Both the position numbers and the translations under genes were made by a program. From the NCBI GenBank assembly GCA_021296375.1, contig JAGWAQ010000014.1, positions 17,797 through 36,078 of the forward strand: 18,282 bases of DNA. Direction: 5' to 3'. The stretch is from Alphaproteobacteria bacterium (GTDB lineage: Bacteria; Pseudomonadota; Alphaproteobacteria; Puniceispirillales; UBA1172). Below the pieces are notes generated by a model. It made no database searches. It was given only the letters and a program-made list of their open reading frames with translations, and was not told the DNA's origin. Of this stretch, positions 1 to 6,588 are shown in pieces. Positions within the stretch are counted from its first letter, which is position 1. Each line of letters starts with the position of its first letter.

Positions 1-333
1 GCGCGGTTTATCTCGGGCTTCGATGTTAGCTCCGGCTTTGACCAAGGTGGTGATGGCTCTGGATTGGCTTTTAATTCTGGATTGGTCTCCAATTGTTGCA
101 ACATGAAGCGGGGTTCCTGCACTCTTTTCTTCGCGAGCTTCAATATCAGCTCCACCATCCAGCAGCGCGGTGATGGCTTCGGAATGGAATTCAAAGGCGG
201 CGGCATGAAGCGGGGTTCTTCCGCGTTTACCTTTGGCGTTAACGTCATGCCCTTTAGCCAGCAGGGCTTTGATTTCGGCCACGTCTCCATCTCTGGCGGC
301 GATATGAAGCGGGGTATCAGGTGATGTCGTCAT
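1..333 (-). CDS. Ankyrin-repeat protein, N-terminal part (runs off the left edge)
   Basis: The visible 111 codons encode consecutive ankyrin repeats. The TPLH helix-start motif occurs three times, with repeat tails reading ADIEARE and ANIEARD. The first two TPLH-to-TPLH periods are 33 and 34 residues. Ankyrin repeats form stacked helical pairs that bind other proteins; the target cannot be inferred. No signal peptide or membrane segment is visible in this part, so a cytoplasmic location is likely. The third repeat carries a six-residue insertion made by a tandem duplication (see the repeat at 58-93). The chosen start is ATG at 333, giving MTTSPDTPLH. An in-frame ATG at 348 (MKDKIMTTS) is equally possible, and neither has a strong Shine-Dalgarno. 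The gene is divergent from folD. The C-terminus lies outside the window, so total length and repeat number are unknown. Confidence 0.85.
   Translation of the reverse strand, partial: MTTSPDTPLHIAARDGDVAEIKALLAKGHDVNAKGKRGRTPLHAAAFEFHSEAITALLDGGADIEAREEKSAGTPLHVATIGDQSRIKSQSRAITTLVKAGANIEARDKPR
58..93. repeat. Two-copy 18-bp imperfect tandem repeat inside the ankyrin gene
   Basis: On the + strand, tctggattggcttttaat (58-75) is followed directly by tctggattggtctccaat (76-93), with 14 of 18 positions identical. The unit is six codons, so the frame is kept: the protein reads IGDQSR then IKSQSR. With one copy removed, the third ankyrin repeat matches the second in length between TPLH and the following AIT helix. 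A recent in-frame duplication by slippage is the simplest reading. Confidence 0.8.
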
Positions 334-564
334 GATCTTGTCTTTCATCTTTTGCGTCAGGATAGATGCAAAAAGTTAAGAAAACGTTAATCACCCTGAT
401 TTTGTCTCCAATCGCTGATCCTGCTGTTGTTTTCGTAAGGAAATCGCGGGATTTTGTCGAATCAGGGCAAGTTATGGCGCGGTCAAGCCAATGGTTTTGC
501 GCGACATTGCCTAGAACAATTGAACAGGTCTTAACTCTATGTGTTGGAATGGAGATTGATGGTC
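334..564. other. Divergent intergenic region between the ankyrin gene and folD
   Basis: About 230 bases separate the two divergent start codons and must hold both promoters. The part near 364-400 is AT-rich compared with its surroundings, which suits the ankyrin-side promoter. I could not place a convincing -35/-10 pair with consensus spacing for either gene. A candidate for folD is TTGCCT near 508 with TTAACT 18 bases further on, but both hexamers are poor matches. The GGAGA at 551-555 is the likely folD ribosome-binding site. No RNA gene or coding region was seen here. Confidence 0.5.
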
Positions 565-1470
565 ATGGATCAGCAGAAAATTATTGACGGCAAAGCCTTT
601 GCCGCCGGGCTTACCGAACGAATTGGCGTCGCCGTTGCCGATTTTGTGGCCGCCGGTCATCCGCAGCCTGGTCTGGCGGTGGTTCTGGTGGGCGAAAACC
701 CCGCCAGTGAGGTTTATGTTCGCAACAAGATCAAGACCACGGAAGCCTCGGGCATGCGCTCGATCGAGCATCGCCTGCCGGACACCACCACCCAGGATGA
801 ACTGCTGGCCCTGATCAATGACATGAATAACGACGACGCCATTGACGGCATTCTGGTTCAGCTGCCTTTGCCTGACCAGATCAACGCGGACGCTGTCATC
901 AATGCCATCGACCCTGACAAGGATGTCGACGGGTTCCACGTCACCAATGTTGGCCGCCTGTCGACGGGATTGCCGTCGCTGGTGCCTTGCACGCCTTACG
1001 GCTGCCTGATGCTGCTGCAGGATCATTTCGGTGGCGATCTGTCGGGCAAGACGGCGGTGGTTGTGGGGCGGTCCAACATTGTCGGCAAGCCGATGGCGCA
1101 ACTGCTGTTGGCCGAAAGCTGCACCGTCACCATTGCCCATTCCCGCACCAGGGATCTGCCCGATGTCTGCCGCAAGGCGGATATCGTCGTGGCCGCTGTT
1201 GGCCGCGCTGAAATGATTGACGGCGACTGGATCAAGGACGGCGCGGTGGTCATCGACGTTGGCATCAACCGTATCCCTGCGCCTGAACGTGGCGAAGGCA
1301 AATTCCGTCTGACCGGTGATGTTGATTTCGTCTCCGCTGGCGCCAAAGCCAGTGCCATCACCCCTGTTCCCGGCGGCGTTGGCCCCATGACCATCGCCTG
1401 CCTTCTGCGCAACACCATGGTGGCGGCGGCGCGGCGCCGCGGGGTTGAGGTGCCATCCTCGATCGGTTGA
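565..1470 (+). CDS. folD: FolD: methylenetetrahydrofolate dehydrogenase / methenyltetrahydrofolate cyclohydrolase
   Basis: This is the bifunctional cytosolic enzyme that interconverts 5,10-methylene-, 5,10-methenyl- and 10-formyl-tetrahydrofolate with NADP(H), supplying one-carbon units for purines and formyl-methionine. The 301-residue protein has the usual family length. The N-terminal catalytic domain shows the IIDGKA opening, the YVRNK segment with Tyr51 and Lys55 (the catalytic YxxxK of FolD), GILVQLPLP and the DVDGFH segment. The C-terminal Rossmann part has VVVGRSNIVGKP and ends with PVPGGVGPMT. GTG 541, ATG 559 and ATG 565 are all in frame. GGAGA at 551-555 sits too close to 559 but about nine bases from 565, so 565 was chosen (MDQQKIIDGKA). 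It stands alone, with 147 bases before the next gene. Confidence 0.97.
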   Translation: MDQQKIIDGKAFAAGLTERIGVAVADFVAAGHPQPGLAVVLVGENPASEVYVRNKIKTTEASGMRSIEHRLPDTTTQDELLALINDMNNDDAIDGILVQLPLPDQINADAVINAIDPDKDVDGFHVTNVGRLSTGLPSLVPCTPYGCLMLLQDHFGGDLSGKTAVVVGRSNIVGKPMAQLLLAESCTVTIAHSRTRDLPDVCRKADIVVAAVGRAEMIDGDWIKDGAVVIDVGINRIPAPERGEGKFRLTGDVDFVSAGAKASAITPVPGGVGPMTIACLLRNTMVAAARRRGVEVPSSIG

Positions 1471-1525
1471 GCCGCGCGCCATCTTGAGCGCCGCTTTCCT
1501 GACCGCAGGCATGCGACAAAATAGA

Positions 1526-1546
1526 ACGGCATTGCCGCCGTGTTTT
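1526..1546 (+). terminator. Weak possible terminator after folD
   Basis: ACGGC at 1526-1530 pairs with GCCGT at 1537-1541 around a six-base loop and is followed by GTTTT. The stem is only five pairs and the T run is short, so this is a tentative call. Its position, about 55 bases past the folD stop and just before a candidate promoter, is the main support. Confidence 0.2.
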
Positions 1547-1551
1547 GCCGC

Positions 1552-1557
1552 TATACT
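1552..1557 (+). promoter_or_regulatory. Candidate -10 box for the HIG1/cobalamin/etf operon
   Basis: TATACT lies 61 bases before the start codon of the HIG1-like gene and is a good match to a sigma-70 -10 element. No good -35 hexamer sits at 16-18 bases upstream; the nearest TTG-containing hexamer, TTGCCG, is only about 14 bases away. This is the best candidate I can see for the promoter of the four-gene run that follows. Confidence 0.25.
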
Positions 1558-1617
1558 GCCCAGGCTTGTCCGCGAAACCCAACAACGGCAGGACAGCAAT
1601 CCTGACAGGAGGATAAA

Positions 1618-1815
1618 ATGGCGTGGCAGATGATAGTGTTAGGGCTGGCGATGCTGGCGGTGCTGGGGGTGTTGTTCTGGGGCGTCATCACCATGGCGCG
1701 CGGCGGTGAATATAATGTCCGCTGGTCCAACAAGATCATGCGCTACCGCGTGGTGCTGCAAGGCATTGCGCTATTGATATTTGTCGTAATATTGCTTATG
1801 GCTGGTCGAAACTAA
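1618..1815 (+). CDS. HIG1-domain-like twin transmembrane protein
   Basis: A 65-residue inner-membrane protein with two hydrophobic helices, about residues 4-26 and 43-62. Between them is a short basic loop containing RWSNKIMRYRVVLQ. That loop, followed directly by the second helix, resembles the conserved core of HIG1 (hypoxia-induced gene) domains and of the small alphaproteobacterial 'twin transmembrane proteins'. Mitochondrial HIG1 proteins associate with respiratory complexes; whether the bacterial ones do is inference. The start is well supported by AGGAGG (about 1607-1612) and ATG at 1618. It opens a co-directional run with a cobalamin adenosyltransferase and etfBA, 73 bases before the next start. 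I recall this order in other alphaproteobacteria. The exact molecular role is not established here. Confidence 0.85.
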   Translation: MAWQMIVLGLAMLAVLGVLFWGVITMARGGEYNVRWSNKIMRYRVVLQGIALLIFVVILLMAGRN

Positions 1816-1888
1816 ATTGTGACGTGGATCAATCATCCACCCAAGACGTGAAGCGAGCCTCATCGGTGGCTGAAACAGGATTATCGGA

Positions 1889-2464
1889 ATGGTTAAATTG
1901 AATAAAATTTACACCCGCACCGGCGATCAGGGCGAAACCAGCCTTGTCAATGGCCACCGTGTGTCAAAACATTCCCTGCGCCCGTCGGCTTTTGGTTCTG
2001 TCGATGAACTGAACTCTGTGCTTGGTCTGTGCCGCCTTCATACCGAAGCGCTGGCTGATGCGGATATGGACGACATGTTGAGCCGCATCCAGAATGACCT
2101 GTTTGACCTTGGTGCTGATCTCGCCACCCCTGTCAGCGATACCCGCGCTGAGGGTGACCTGCGCATCACCACCACCCAGGTCGAACGTCTGGAAGCCGAG
2201 ATCGACCGCATGAACGCCGAACTCCAGCCCCTGAATTCCTTTGTTCTCCCTGGTGGGGTGCCCGCCGCTGCGCATATTCATCTTGCGCGCGCCCAGGCCC
2301 GCCGCACCGAACGGGAGATGACCGAACTCGCCACCCAGGAAGCGGTGGGTGAGCCTGCGATGCAATACATCAATCGTCTTTCAGACCATTTGTTTGTGAT
2401 GGCACGTTATATCAACAATAAAGGGGACAGTGATGTCCTCTGGAAACCGGGGTTAAACGCTTAA
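1889..2464 (+). CDS. pduO: PduO-type ATP:cob(I)alamin adenosyltransferase
   Basis: This enzyme transfers the adenosyl group of ATP to cob(I)alamin, making adenosylcobalamin, the cofactor of methylmalonyl-CoA mutase, some ribonucleotide reductases and other mutases. The 191-residue length is typical of the PduO/MMAB family. The ATP-binding N-terminal motif TRTGDQGETSL starts at residue 9, followed by GSVDELNS (36-43). The FVLPGG segment is at 118-123, the Arg-rich helix RAQARRTERE at about 134-143, and YINRLSDHLFVMAR at 160-173. It is not related in sequence to CobA/BtuR-type enzymes. The ribosome-binding site is weak (AGGA about seven bases before ATG). The gene lies between the HIG1-like gene and etfB (56-base gap) on the same strand, so co-transcription is likely. 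Confidence 0.93.
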   Translation: MVKLNKIYTRTGDQGETSLVNGHRVSKHSLRPSAFGSVDELNSVLGLCRLHTEALADADMDDMLSRIQNDLFDLGADLATPVSDTRAEGDLRITTTQVERLEAEIDRMNAELQPLNSFVLPGGVPAAAHIHLARAQARRTEREMTELATQEAVGEPAMQYINRLSDHLFVMARYINNKGDSDVLWKPGLNA

Positions 2465-2520
2465 CCGCGGTTGCCTTGAACGAAACGAGCACGAAATCCA
2501 GCGAGAAGGAGTGAACGCTC

Positions 2521-3270
2521 ATGAAAATTCTAGTCCCTGTAAAGCGGGTTATTGACTACAACGTCAAAGTCCGCGTTAAAGCTGATCAGTCTGGCGTTGA
2601 ACTGGCCAATGTTAAAATGGCCATGAACCCGTTTGACGAAATTGCCGTTGAACAAGCCATCCGCCTGAAAGAAGCGGGCACCGCCACGGAAGTGGTTGCG
2701 GTTTCCATTGGCCCTGACCAGTCTCAGGAAACCATCCGTACGGCTCTGGCCATGGGCGCCGATCGCGGCATTCATGTTCCCGCTTCCCATGACACCGAAC
2801 CGCTGGCGATCGCCAAGATCCTCAAGGCGCTGGTTGAAAAGGAAGAGCCTGGCCTCGTGATCCTTGGCAAACAGGCGATTGACGATGACAGCAACCAGAC
2901 CGGCCAGATGCTGTCGGCCCTGCTTGGCTGGCCGCAGGCGACCTTTGCTTCCGGCGTTGAAATTGCTGGCGATGCGCTGAAGGTTATCCGTGAAGTGGAT
3001 GGCGGTCTTGAGCATATTACCTCGAAAATGCCAGCGGTCATCACCGTTGACTTGCGCCTCAATGAGCCGCGTTACGCGTCCCTGCCGAACATCATGAAAG
3101 CCAAGAAAAAGCCGCTTGATCAAGTCGCGCTTGACGATCTTGGTGTTGATGCGACCCCGCGCCTGTCGGTGGTCAAAGTCGAAGAGCCGCCAGCACGTGA
3201 AGCTGGCATCACCGTGGGCTCTGTTGGCGAACTCGTCGACAAGCTCAAGAACGAAGCTAAAGTTATTTAA
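2521..3270 (+). CDS. etfB: Electron transfer flavoprotein beta subunit
   Basis: EtfB is the smaller ETF subunit. In the EtfAB heterodimer it binds AMP and helps carry electrons from acyl-CoA and related dehydrogenases to ETF-ubiquinone oxidoreductase. The 249-residue length is normal. The family N-terminus MKILVPVKRVIDYN is followed by MNPFDEIAVEQAIRLKE, the VVAVSIGP strand, then VILGKQAIDDDSNQTGQM near residues 118-135, which corresponds to the nucleotide-binding and dehydrogenase-docking region. LPNIMKAKKKP is close to the C-terminal 'recognition loop' motif. GAAGGAG about eight bases before ATG 2521 gives a clear start. The etfA start follows after ten bases containing GGGGAA, so the pair is probably translationally coupled. 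Confidence 0.97.
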   Translation: MKILVPVKRVIDYNVKVRVKADQSGVELANVKMAMNPFDEIAVEQAIRLKEAGTATEVVAVSIGPDQSQETIRTALAMGADRGIHVPASHDTEPLAIAKILKALVEKEEPGLVILGKQAIDDDSNQTGQMLSALLGWPQATFASGVEIAGDALKVIREVDGGLEHITSKMPAVITVDLRLNEPRYASLPNIMKAKKKPLDQVALDDLGVDATPRLSVVKVEEPPAREAGITVGSVGELVDKLKNEAKVI

Positions 3271-3280
3271 GGGGAACAAC

Positions 3281-4213
3281 ATGTCTATTCTTGTACTTGC
3301 TGAACATAATAACGCTGAACTGAACCCAGCTACCCTTAATGCGGTTGCTGCGGCGGCTGAAATCGGCGGCGATATCCACGTTCTGGTGGCGGGCGAAGGC
3401 TGCTCTGCTGTTGCTGACGCCGCCGCCAAGGTTGCCGGTGTCTCAAAAGTACTCTGCGCTGACGGCGCGGAATACGCCAATGGTGTCGCCGAAAACATGA
3501 TCCCGGTGATCATGTCGGTCGTTGACGGCTACAGCCACCTGATGGCCGCCGCCACCACCTACGGCAAGAATATCCTGCCTGGTGTCGCTGCCCTCAAGGA
3601 CGTCGCCCAGATTTCCGACATCATCCGTGTTGACGATGCCGGCACTTTCCAGCGTCCGATCTACGCCGGCAACGCGCTGGCCACCGTCAAGTCTGACGAA
3701 GCGCTTAAGGTCATCACCGTTCGCACCACGTCGTTTGAACCTGCGGCGGCTGAAGGCGGCAGCGCGGCGGTGGAAGCGGTCGGCGCGACTGGCGATGCCG
3801 GCAAGACCAGCTTTGACAAATCCGAGCTGTCGTCTTCTGATCGCCCTGAACTGACCTCCGCCAAGATCGTCATTTCCGGCGGCCGCGGCATGCAGGACGG
3901 CTCAAACTTCGCCATGCTGGAAAAAGTGGCCGACAAGCTGAACGCCGCGGTTGGCGCATCCCGTGCCGCCGTTGATGCGGGCTTTGTGCCAAACGACTAT
4001 CAGGTTGGCCAGACCGGCAAGGTTGTTGCACCAGACCTCTATGTTGCTGTTGGCATCTCCGGTGCCATTCAGCACCTCGCTGGCATGAAGGACTCCAAGG
4101 TCATCGTCGCCATCAACAAGGACGAAGAAGCCCCGATCTTCCAGGTCGCGGATTATGGTCTTGTGGATGATCTGTTCGACGCGGTTCCGGCCATGGATTC
4201 CGAGCTTGGCTAA
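3281..4213 (+). CDS. etfA: Electron transfer flavoprotein alpha subunit
   Basis: EtfA carries the FAD of the ETF heterodimer. The 310-residue protein has an N-terminal Rossmann-like domain (MSILVLAEHN onward, to about residue 190) and a C-terminal FAD domain. The latter contains ISGGRGMQDG, GASRAAVDAG, QVGQTGKVVAPDLYVAVG, then GISGAIQHLAGM and INKDEEAPIFQVADYG, together the ETF alpha signature. The frame stays open upstream into etfB, but ATG 3281 has GGGGAA just before it and gives the standard N-terminus. A strong terminator begins 24 bases after the stop. In several alphaproteobacteria I recall a 3-hydroxybutyryl-CoA dehydrogenase gene following etfA; here transcription appears to end instead. 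Confidence 0.97.
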   Translation: MSILVLAEHNNAELNPATLNAVAAAAEIGGDIHVLVAGEGCSAVADAAAKVAGVSKVLCADGAEYANGVAENMIPVIMSVVDGYSHLMAAATTYGKNILPGVAALKDVAQISDIIRVDDAGTFQRPIYAGNALATVKSDEALKVITVRTTSFEPAAAEGGSAAVEAVGATGDAGKTSFDKSELSSSDRPELTSAKIVISGGRGMQDGSNFAMLEKVADKLNAAVGASRAAVDAGFVPNDYQVGQTGKVVAPDLYVAVGISGAIQHLAGMKDSKVIVAINKDEEAPIFQVADYGLVDDLFDAVPAMDSELG

Positions 4214-4236
4214 AGCTGAATTTTAGACTGAATACC

Positions 4237-4267
4237 AAACGCGGGGGGCTTCCCCCGCGTTTTTTTT
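4237..4267 (+). terminator. Intrinsic terminator after etfA
   Basis: AAACGCGGGGG (4237-4247) pairs with CCCCCGCGTTT (4252-4262) around the four-base loop GCTT, giving an 11-pair GC-rich stem followed by a T run to 4267. This is a textbook rho-independent terminator for the HIG1-to-etfA run. The stop codon of the convergent TlpA-like gene lies at its right edge, so that transcript also enters the stem. From that side the trailing sequence has only three T residues, so the reverse direction should terminate less well. Confidence 0.93.
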
Positions 4268-4877
4268 AGGGCTTGAGCGCGGCGTTGACGGCGGCGATGA
4301 CATCAGGCTGGCCCCAGTCAAGAGGGCCTTCGATTATCCCGATCAGCGCCCCTCCCGTCCCCACAAGATAACTTGTTGGCATGACCTTGATCCCCAGCGC
4401 GCGCGGCAGATCACCGGTTTTATCATAGCCACGGCGGGGGATTTCAATGCCGCGATCAGCGAGGAACTGTTCGGCAAACGGGCGCCCCTTGCGGTCCAGC
4501 CCCACCAGCATCACCGCCATATCATGGCCCTTGAGCGCCGCGTCAAGCACCTTAAGCGACGGCAATTCATGAACACAAGGCGGGCACCAGCTGGCCCAGA
4601 AATTGACCAGCATCGGCCGGTCCACCAGCTCCGCCAGGGTCGCCATGCCGCCGTCATGCGTCTCGACAGGCGTATTGGGGGTTGTCCCCTCTAGGGGTTT
4701 CATTGTATCCAAGGCGTCAGAAGACGGATCGGTTGTGGCGGCGACAGCCCTTCGCGGGGCGCCCCCAACAAGGTTCCCTGAAAGGCTCCCTGCAAGGCCT
4801 CCTGCAACGCCAACACCCAAGGCGGCGGCAAGAGACAAAAGCCGGCGGCGGCGGGAATGATCTTTGATGATAAGCAT
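4266..4877 (-). CDS. TlpA/ResA-like thiol-disulfide oxidoreductase
   Basis: A 203-residue envelope protein of the thioredoxin superfamily. The N-terminus has an arginine cluster (residues 9-12) and a hydrophobic stretch to about residue 39, consistent with a Sec or Tat export signal or a membrane anchor. The thioredoxin domain covers about 62-203. The redox motif WCPPC has Cys98 and Cys101 in the context NFWASWCPPCVHELP, and a cis-proline Pro167 lies in VMPTSY. This family reduces disulfides outside the cytoplasm, for example in cytochrome c or cytochrome oxidase maturation; the client here is unknown. The frame is open to 4982, but that would cover the argH start, so ATG 4877 was chosen. Only 16 bases separate it from the divergent argH start. 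Confidence 0.9.
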   Translation of the reverse strand: MLIIKDHSRRRRLLSLAAALGVGVAGGLAGSLSGNLVGGAPRRAVAATTDPSSDALDTMKPLEGTTPNTPVETHDGGMATLAELVDRPMLVNFWASWCPPCVHELPSLKVLDAALKGHDMAVMLVGLDRKGRPFAEQFLADRGIEIPRRGYDKTGDLPRALGIKVMPTSYLVGTGGALIGIIEGPLDWGQPDVIAAVNAALKP

Positions 4878-4893
4878 AAGCGGACGATAACAG

Positions 4894-6297
4894 ATGACCA
4901 AAAGCGAGAACACCAAAAATTCCAGCTCGATCTGGGGCGGCCGTTTTGAAGGCGGCGTCTCGAGCGTGATGGAACGAATCAACGCCTCGATTGCCTTTGA
5001 TCGTGAGCTGTATCGTCAGGACATCATGGGGTCAAAAGCCCATGCCGACATGCTGGTCAAGACCGGCATCATCAGCCGTGCTGACGGCGAGGCCATCACC
5101 GCAGGGCTGACCCGCATTGAAGGCGAGATCGAAAGCGGTGCATTTGCGTTTTCTGCCGCCCTTGAAGATATTCACATGAATATCGAAACCCGCCTGGCGG
5201 AGCTGACGGGGGATGCCGCCAAACGGCTTCACACCGCGCGGTCACGCAATGATCAGGTGGCGACGGACCTGCGGCTTTGGGTGCGTGACGCGATTGACCG
5301 CATCAGCGCTGATATCGACGCGCTGATCTCAAGCCTGCTTGACCAGGCCGAACGTCATGCCGATACGGTGATGCCCGGCTACACCCATCTTCAGACCGCG
5401 CAACCGGTGACGGTGGGGCATCACCTGATGGCCTATGTTGAAATGCTGCGGCGTGACCACGGCCGTTTTGCCGATGCCCGTCTGCGGATGAATGAATCGC
5501 CGCTTGGGGCGGCGGCGCTGGCGGGAACATCCTTCCCGATTGATCGCCAGATGACGGCAAAAGCACTGGGGTTTGACCGCCCGATGCGGAATTCCATGGA
5601 TGCCGTGTCCGACCGTGACTTTGCCGCGGAATTCCTGTTTGCCGCCAGCCTGACGGCCGTGCATCTGTCGCGTCTTGCCGAAGAGCTGGTGCTGTGGTCT
5701 TCCGACCGGTTTGGCTTCATCACCTTGTCGGATGAATTTTCAACCGGCTCATCGATCATGCCGCAAAAGCGCAATCCTGACGCCGCTGAACTGGTGCGCG
5801 CCAAGCCGGGCCGCATCACCGGCGCCTTGATCACGCTCCTGACCATCCTCAAGGGCCTGCCGATGACTTATGGCAAGGACCTGCAGGAAGACAAAGAGCC
5901 GGTGTTTGATGCCGCCGAACATCTGATGATCGCGCTGGCCGCCACCACTGGCATGATGCGCGACCTGACGTTCCAGCCGGAAGCCATGGGCGACGCTCTG
6001 AAACATGGTTTTGCCACCGCCACTGATCTTGCGGACTGGATGGTGCGGGTCTTGAACCTGCCGTTCCGCAAAGCCCACCATGCCACCGGCGCGATCGTTG
6101 CGCTGGCGGAACAGAAAGGATTGCGGCTTGATGAGCTGAGCCTGGAGGACATGCAATCGGTGCTGCCGGAAATCACGGCGGATGCCCTCTCGGTGCTGAC
6201 GGTGGATCACTCTGTGGCCTCGCGCATGAGCGAAGGCGGCACCGCGCCCGCGCAGGTTCGCACCGCCATCGCCAAGGCCCGCCAAGATCGGCCATAA
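4894..6297 (+). CDS. argH: Argininosuccinate lyase
   Basis: ArgH splits argininosuccinate into arginine and fumarate, the last step of arginine synthesis, in the cytosol. The 467-residue length is standard. The fumarase/aspartase superfamily signature GSSIMPQKRNP is at residues 285-295 and carries the catalytic serine loop. PGYTHLQTAQP with His164 and the HTARSRNDQVATD segment (113-125) are the other two conserved substrate-binding regions. ATG 4894 gives the family N-terminus ending in SSIWGGRFEG; the upstream GGACG is a modest ribosome-binding site. The promoter must overlap the 5' end of the divergent TlpA-like gene because only 16 bases separate the starts. The last codons merge into a 15-bp tandem array (6290-6349) that repeats the stop codon. 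An LptM-like gene and lysA follow on the same strand. Confidence 0.98.
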   Translation: MTKSENTKNSSSIWGGRFEGGVSSVMERINASIAFDRELYRQDIMGSKAHADMLVKTGIISRADGEAITAGLTRIEGEIESGAFAFSAALEDIHMNIETRLAELTGDAAKRLHTARSRNDQVATDLRLWVRDAIDRISADIDALISSLLDQAERHADTVMPGYTHLQTAQPVTVGHHLMAYVEMLRRDHGRFADARLRMNESPLGAAALAGTSFPIDRQMTAKALGFDRPMRNSMDAVSDRDFAAEFLFAASLTAVHLSRLAEELVLWSSDRFGFITLSDEFSTGSSIMPQKRNPDAAELVRAKPGRITGALITLLTILKGLPMTYGKDLQEDKEPVFDAAEHLMIALAATTGMMRDLTFQPEAMGDALKHGFATATDLADWMVRVLNLPFRKAHHATGAIVALAEQKGLRLDELSLEDMQSVLPEITADALSVLTVDHSVASRMSEGGTAPAQVRTAIAKARQDRP

Positions 6298-6349
6298 CGG
6301 GACTGGCCATAACAAGACCGGCCATAACAGGACTGGCCATAACAGGGGC
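6290..6349. repeat. Four-copy 15-bp tandem repeat across the argH stop codon
   Basis: The units are ggccataacgggact (6290), ggccataacaagacc (6305), ggccataacaggact (6320) and ggccataacaggggc (6335). The first unit contains the last argH codons and its TAA stop. Because 15 bases is five codons, every later unit also carries an in-frame TAA. The sequence just before the array (gccaagatcg) resembles the end of a unit, so the array probably grew out of the gene's own 3' end by replication slippage. Confidence 0.93.
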
Positions 6350-6434
6350 TGCCCCGATAGGCGGACGGGGTGAAAAAACTGTTTCAACTTGGGCCTGGCG
6401 TCCTTACACTGGGGCCAGCAACAGGAGACATAAC

Positions 6435-6578
6435 ATGCGCAATCTTGCGTCGACATCTTTGATACGCTTTCTGGTCCTCACCACCCTGGGGCTGAGCCTG
6501 ATGACAAGCCTGAGCGCTTGCGGCAAACGCGGTGACCCTTACCGTCCGGCGGAAGTGTCCAGCACCTCCACCTCCTGA
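6435..6578 (+). CDS. Small LptM-like lipoprotein
   Basis: A 47-residue lipoprotein precursor. The N-terminal signal has Arg2 and Arg11 followed by a hydrophobic stretch and the lipobox LSAC with the lipidated Cys29, giving a mature peptide that begins CGKRGDPYRP. The short mature part starting CGxxG(D/P) is typical of LptM (YifL) proteins, which help the LptD-LptE lipopolysaccharide transporter mature in Escherichia coli; that this copy does so is inference. Two points support it as a real gene: a strong AGGAGA seven bases before ATG 6435, and its position between argH and lysA, where I recall similar small lipoproteins in other alphaproteobacteria. Its stop overlaps the lysA ribosome-binding site. 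It is short enough to be missed by length-filtered gene calling. Confidence 0.85.
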   Translation: MRNLASTSLIRFLVLTTLGLSLMTSLSACGKRGDPYRPAEVSSTSTS

Positions 6579-6588
6579 GGGATCTGAC

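Noticed and set aside
103..310. atgaagcgggg-like sequence recurring at about 103, 205 and 304, considered as a CRISPR-like array
   Set aside because: The 102- and 99-base periods are ankyrin codon periods, and the repeated bases encode the TPLH motif on the minus strand. The bases between are coding and similar, not unique spacers.
511..1599. A 362-codon open frame antisense to folD
   Set aside because: FolD on the other strand is certain, and GC-rich codon use leaves long antisense frames open. The translation is arginine- and glycine-rich with no recognisable domain. The same applies to 2530-3513 (opposite etfB), 10296-11126 (opposite hisC) and 14943-15863 (opposite the HAD gene).
4878..4982. 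Longer N-terminus for the TlpA-like protein
   Set aside because: It would overlap the first 89 bases of argH and place a non-signal stretch before a good export signal.
5749..6456. Minus-strand frame with an LLWPV-type peptide repeat
   Set aside because: The peptide repeat is only the reverse reading of the 15-bp array after argH. The rest of the frame is antisense to argH and has no domain.
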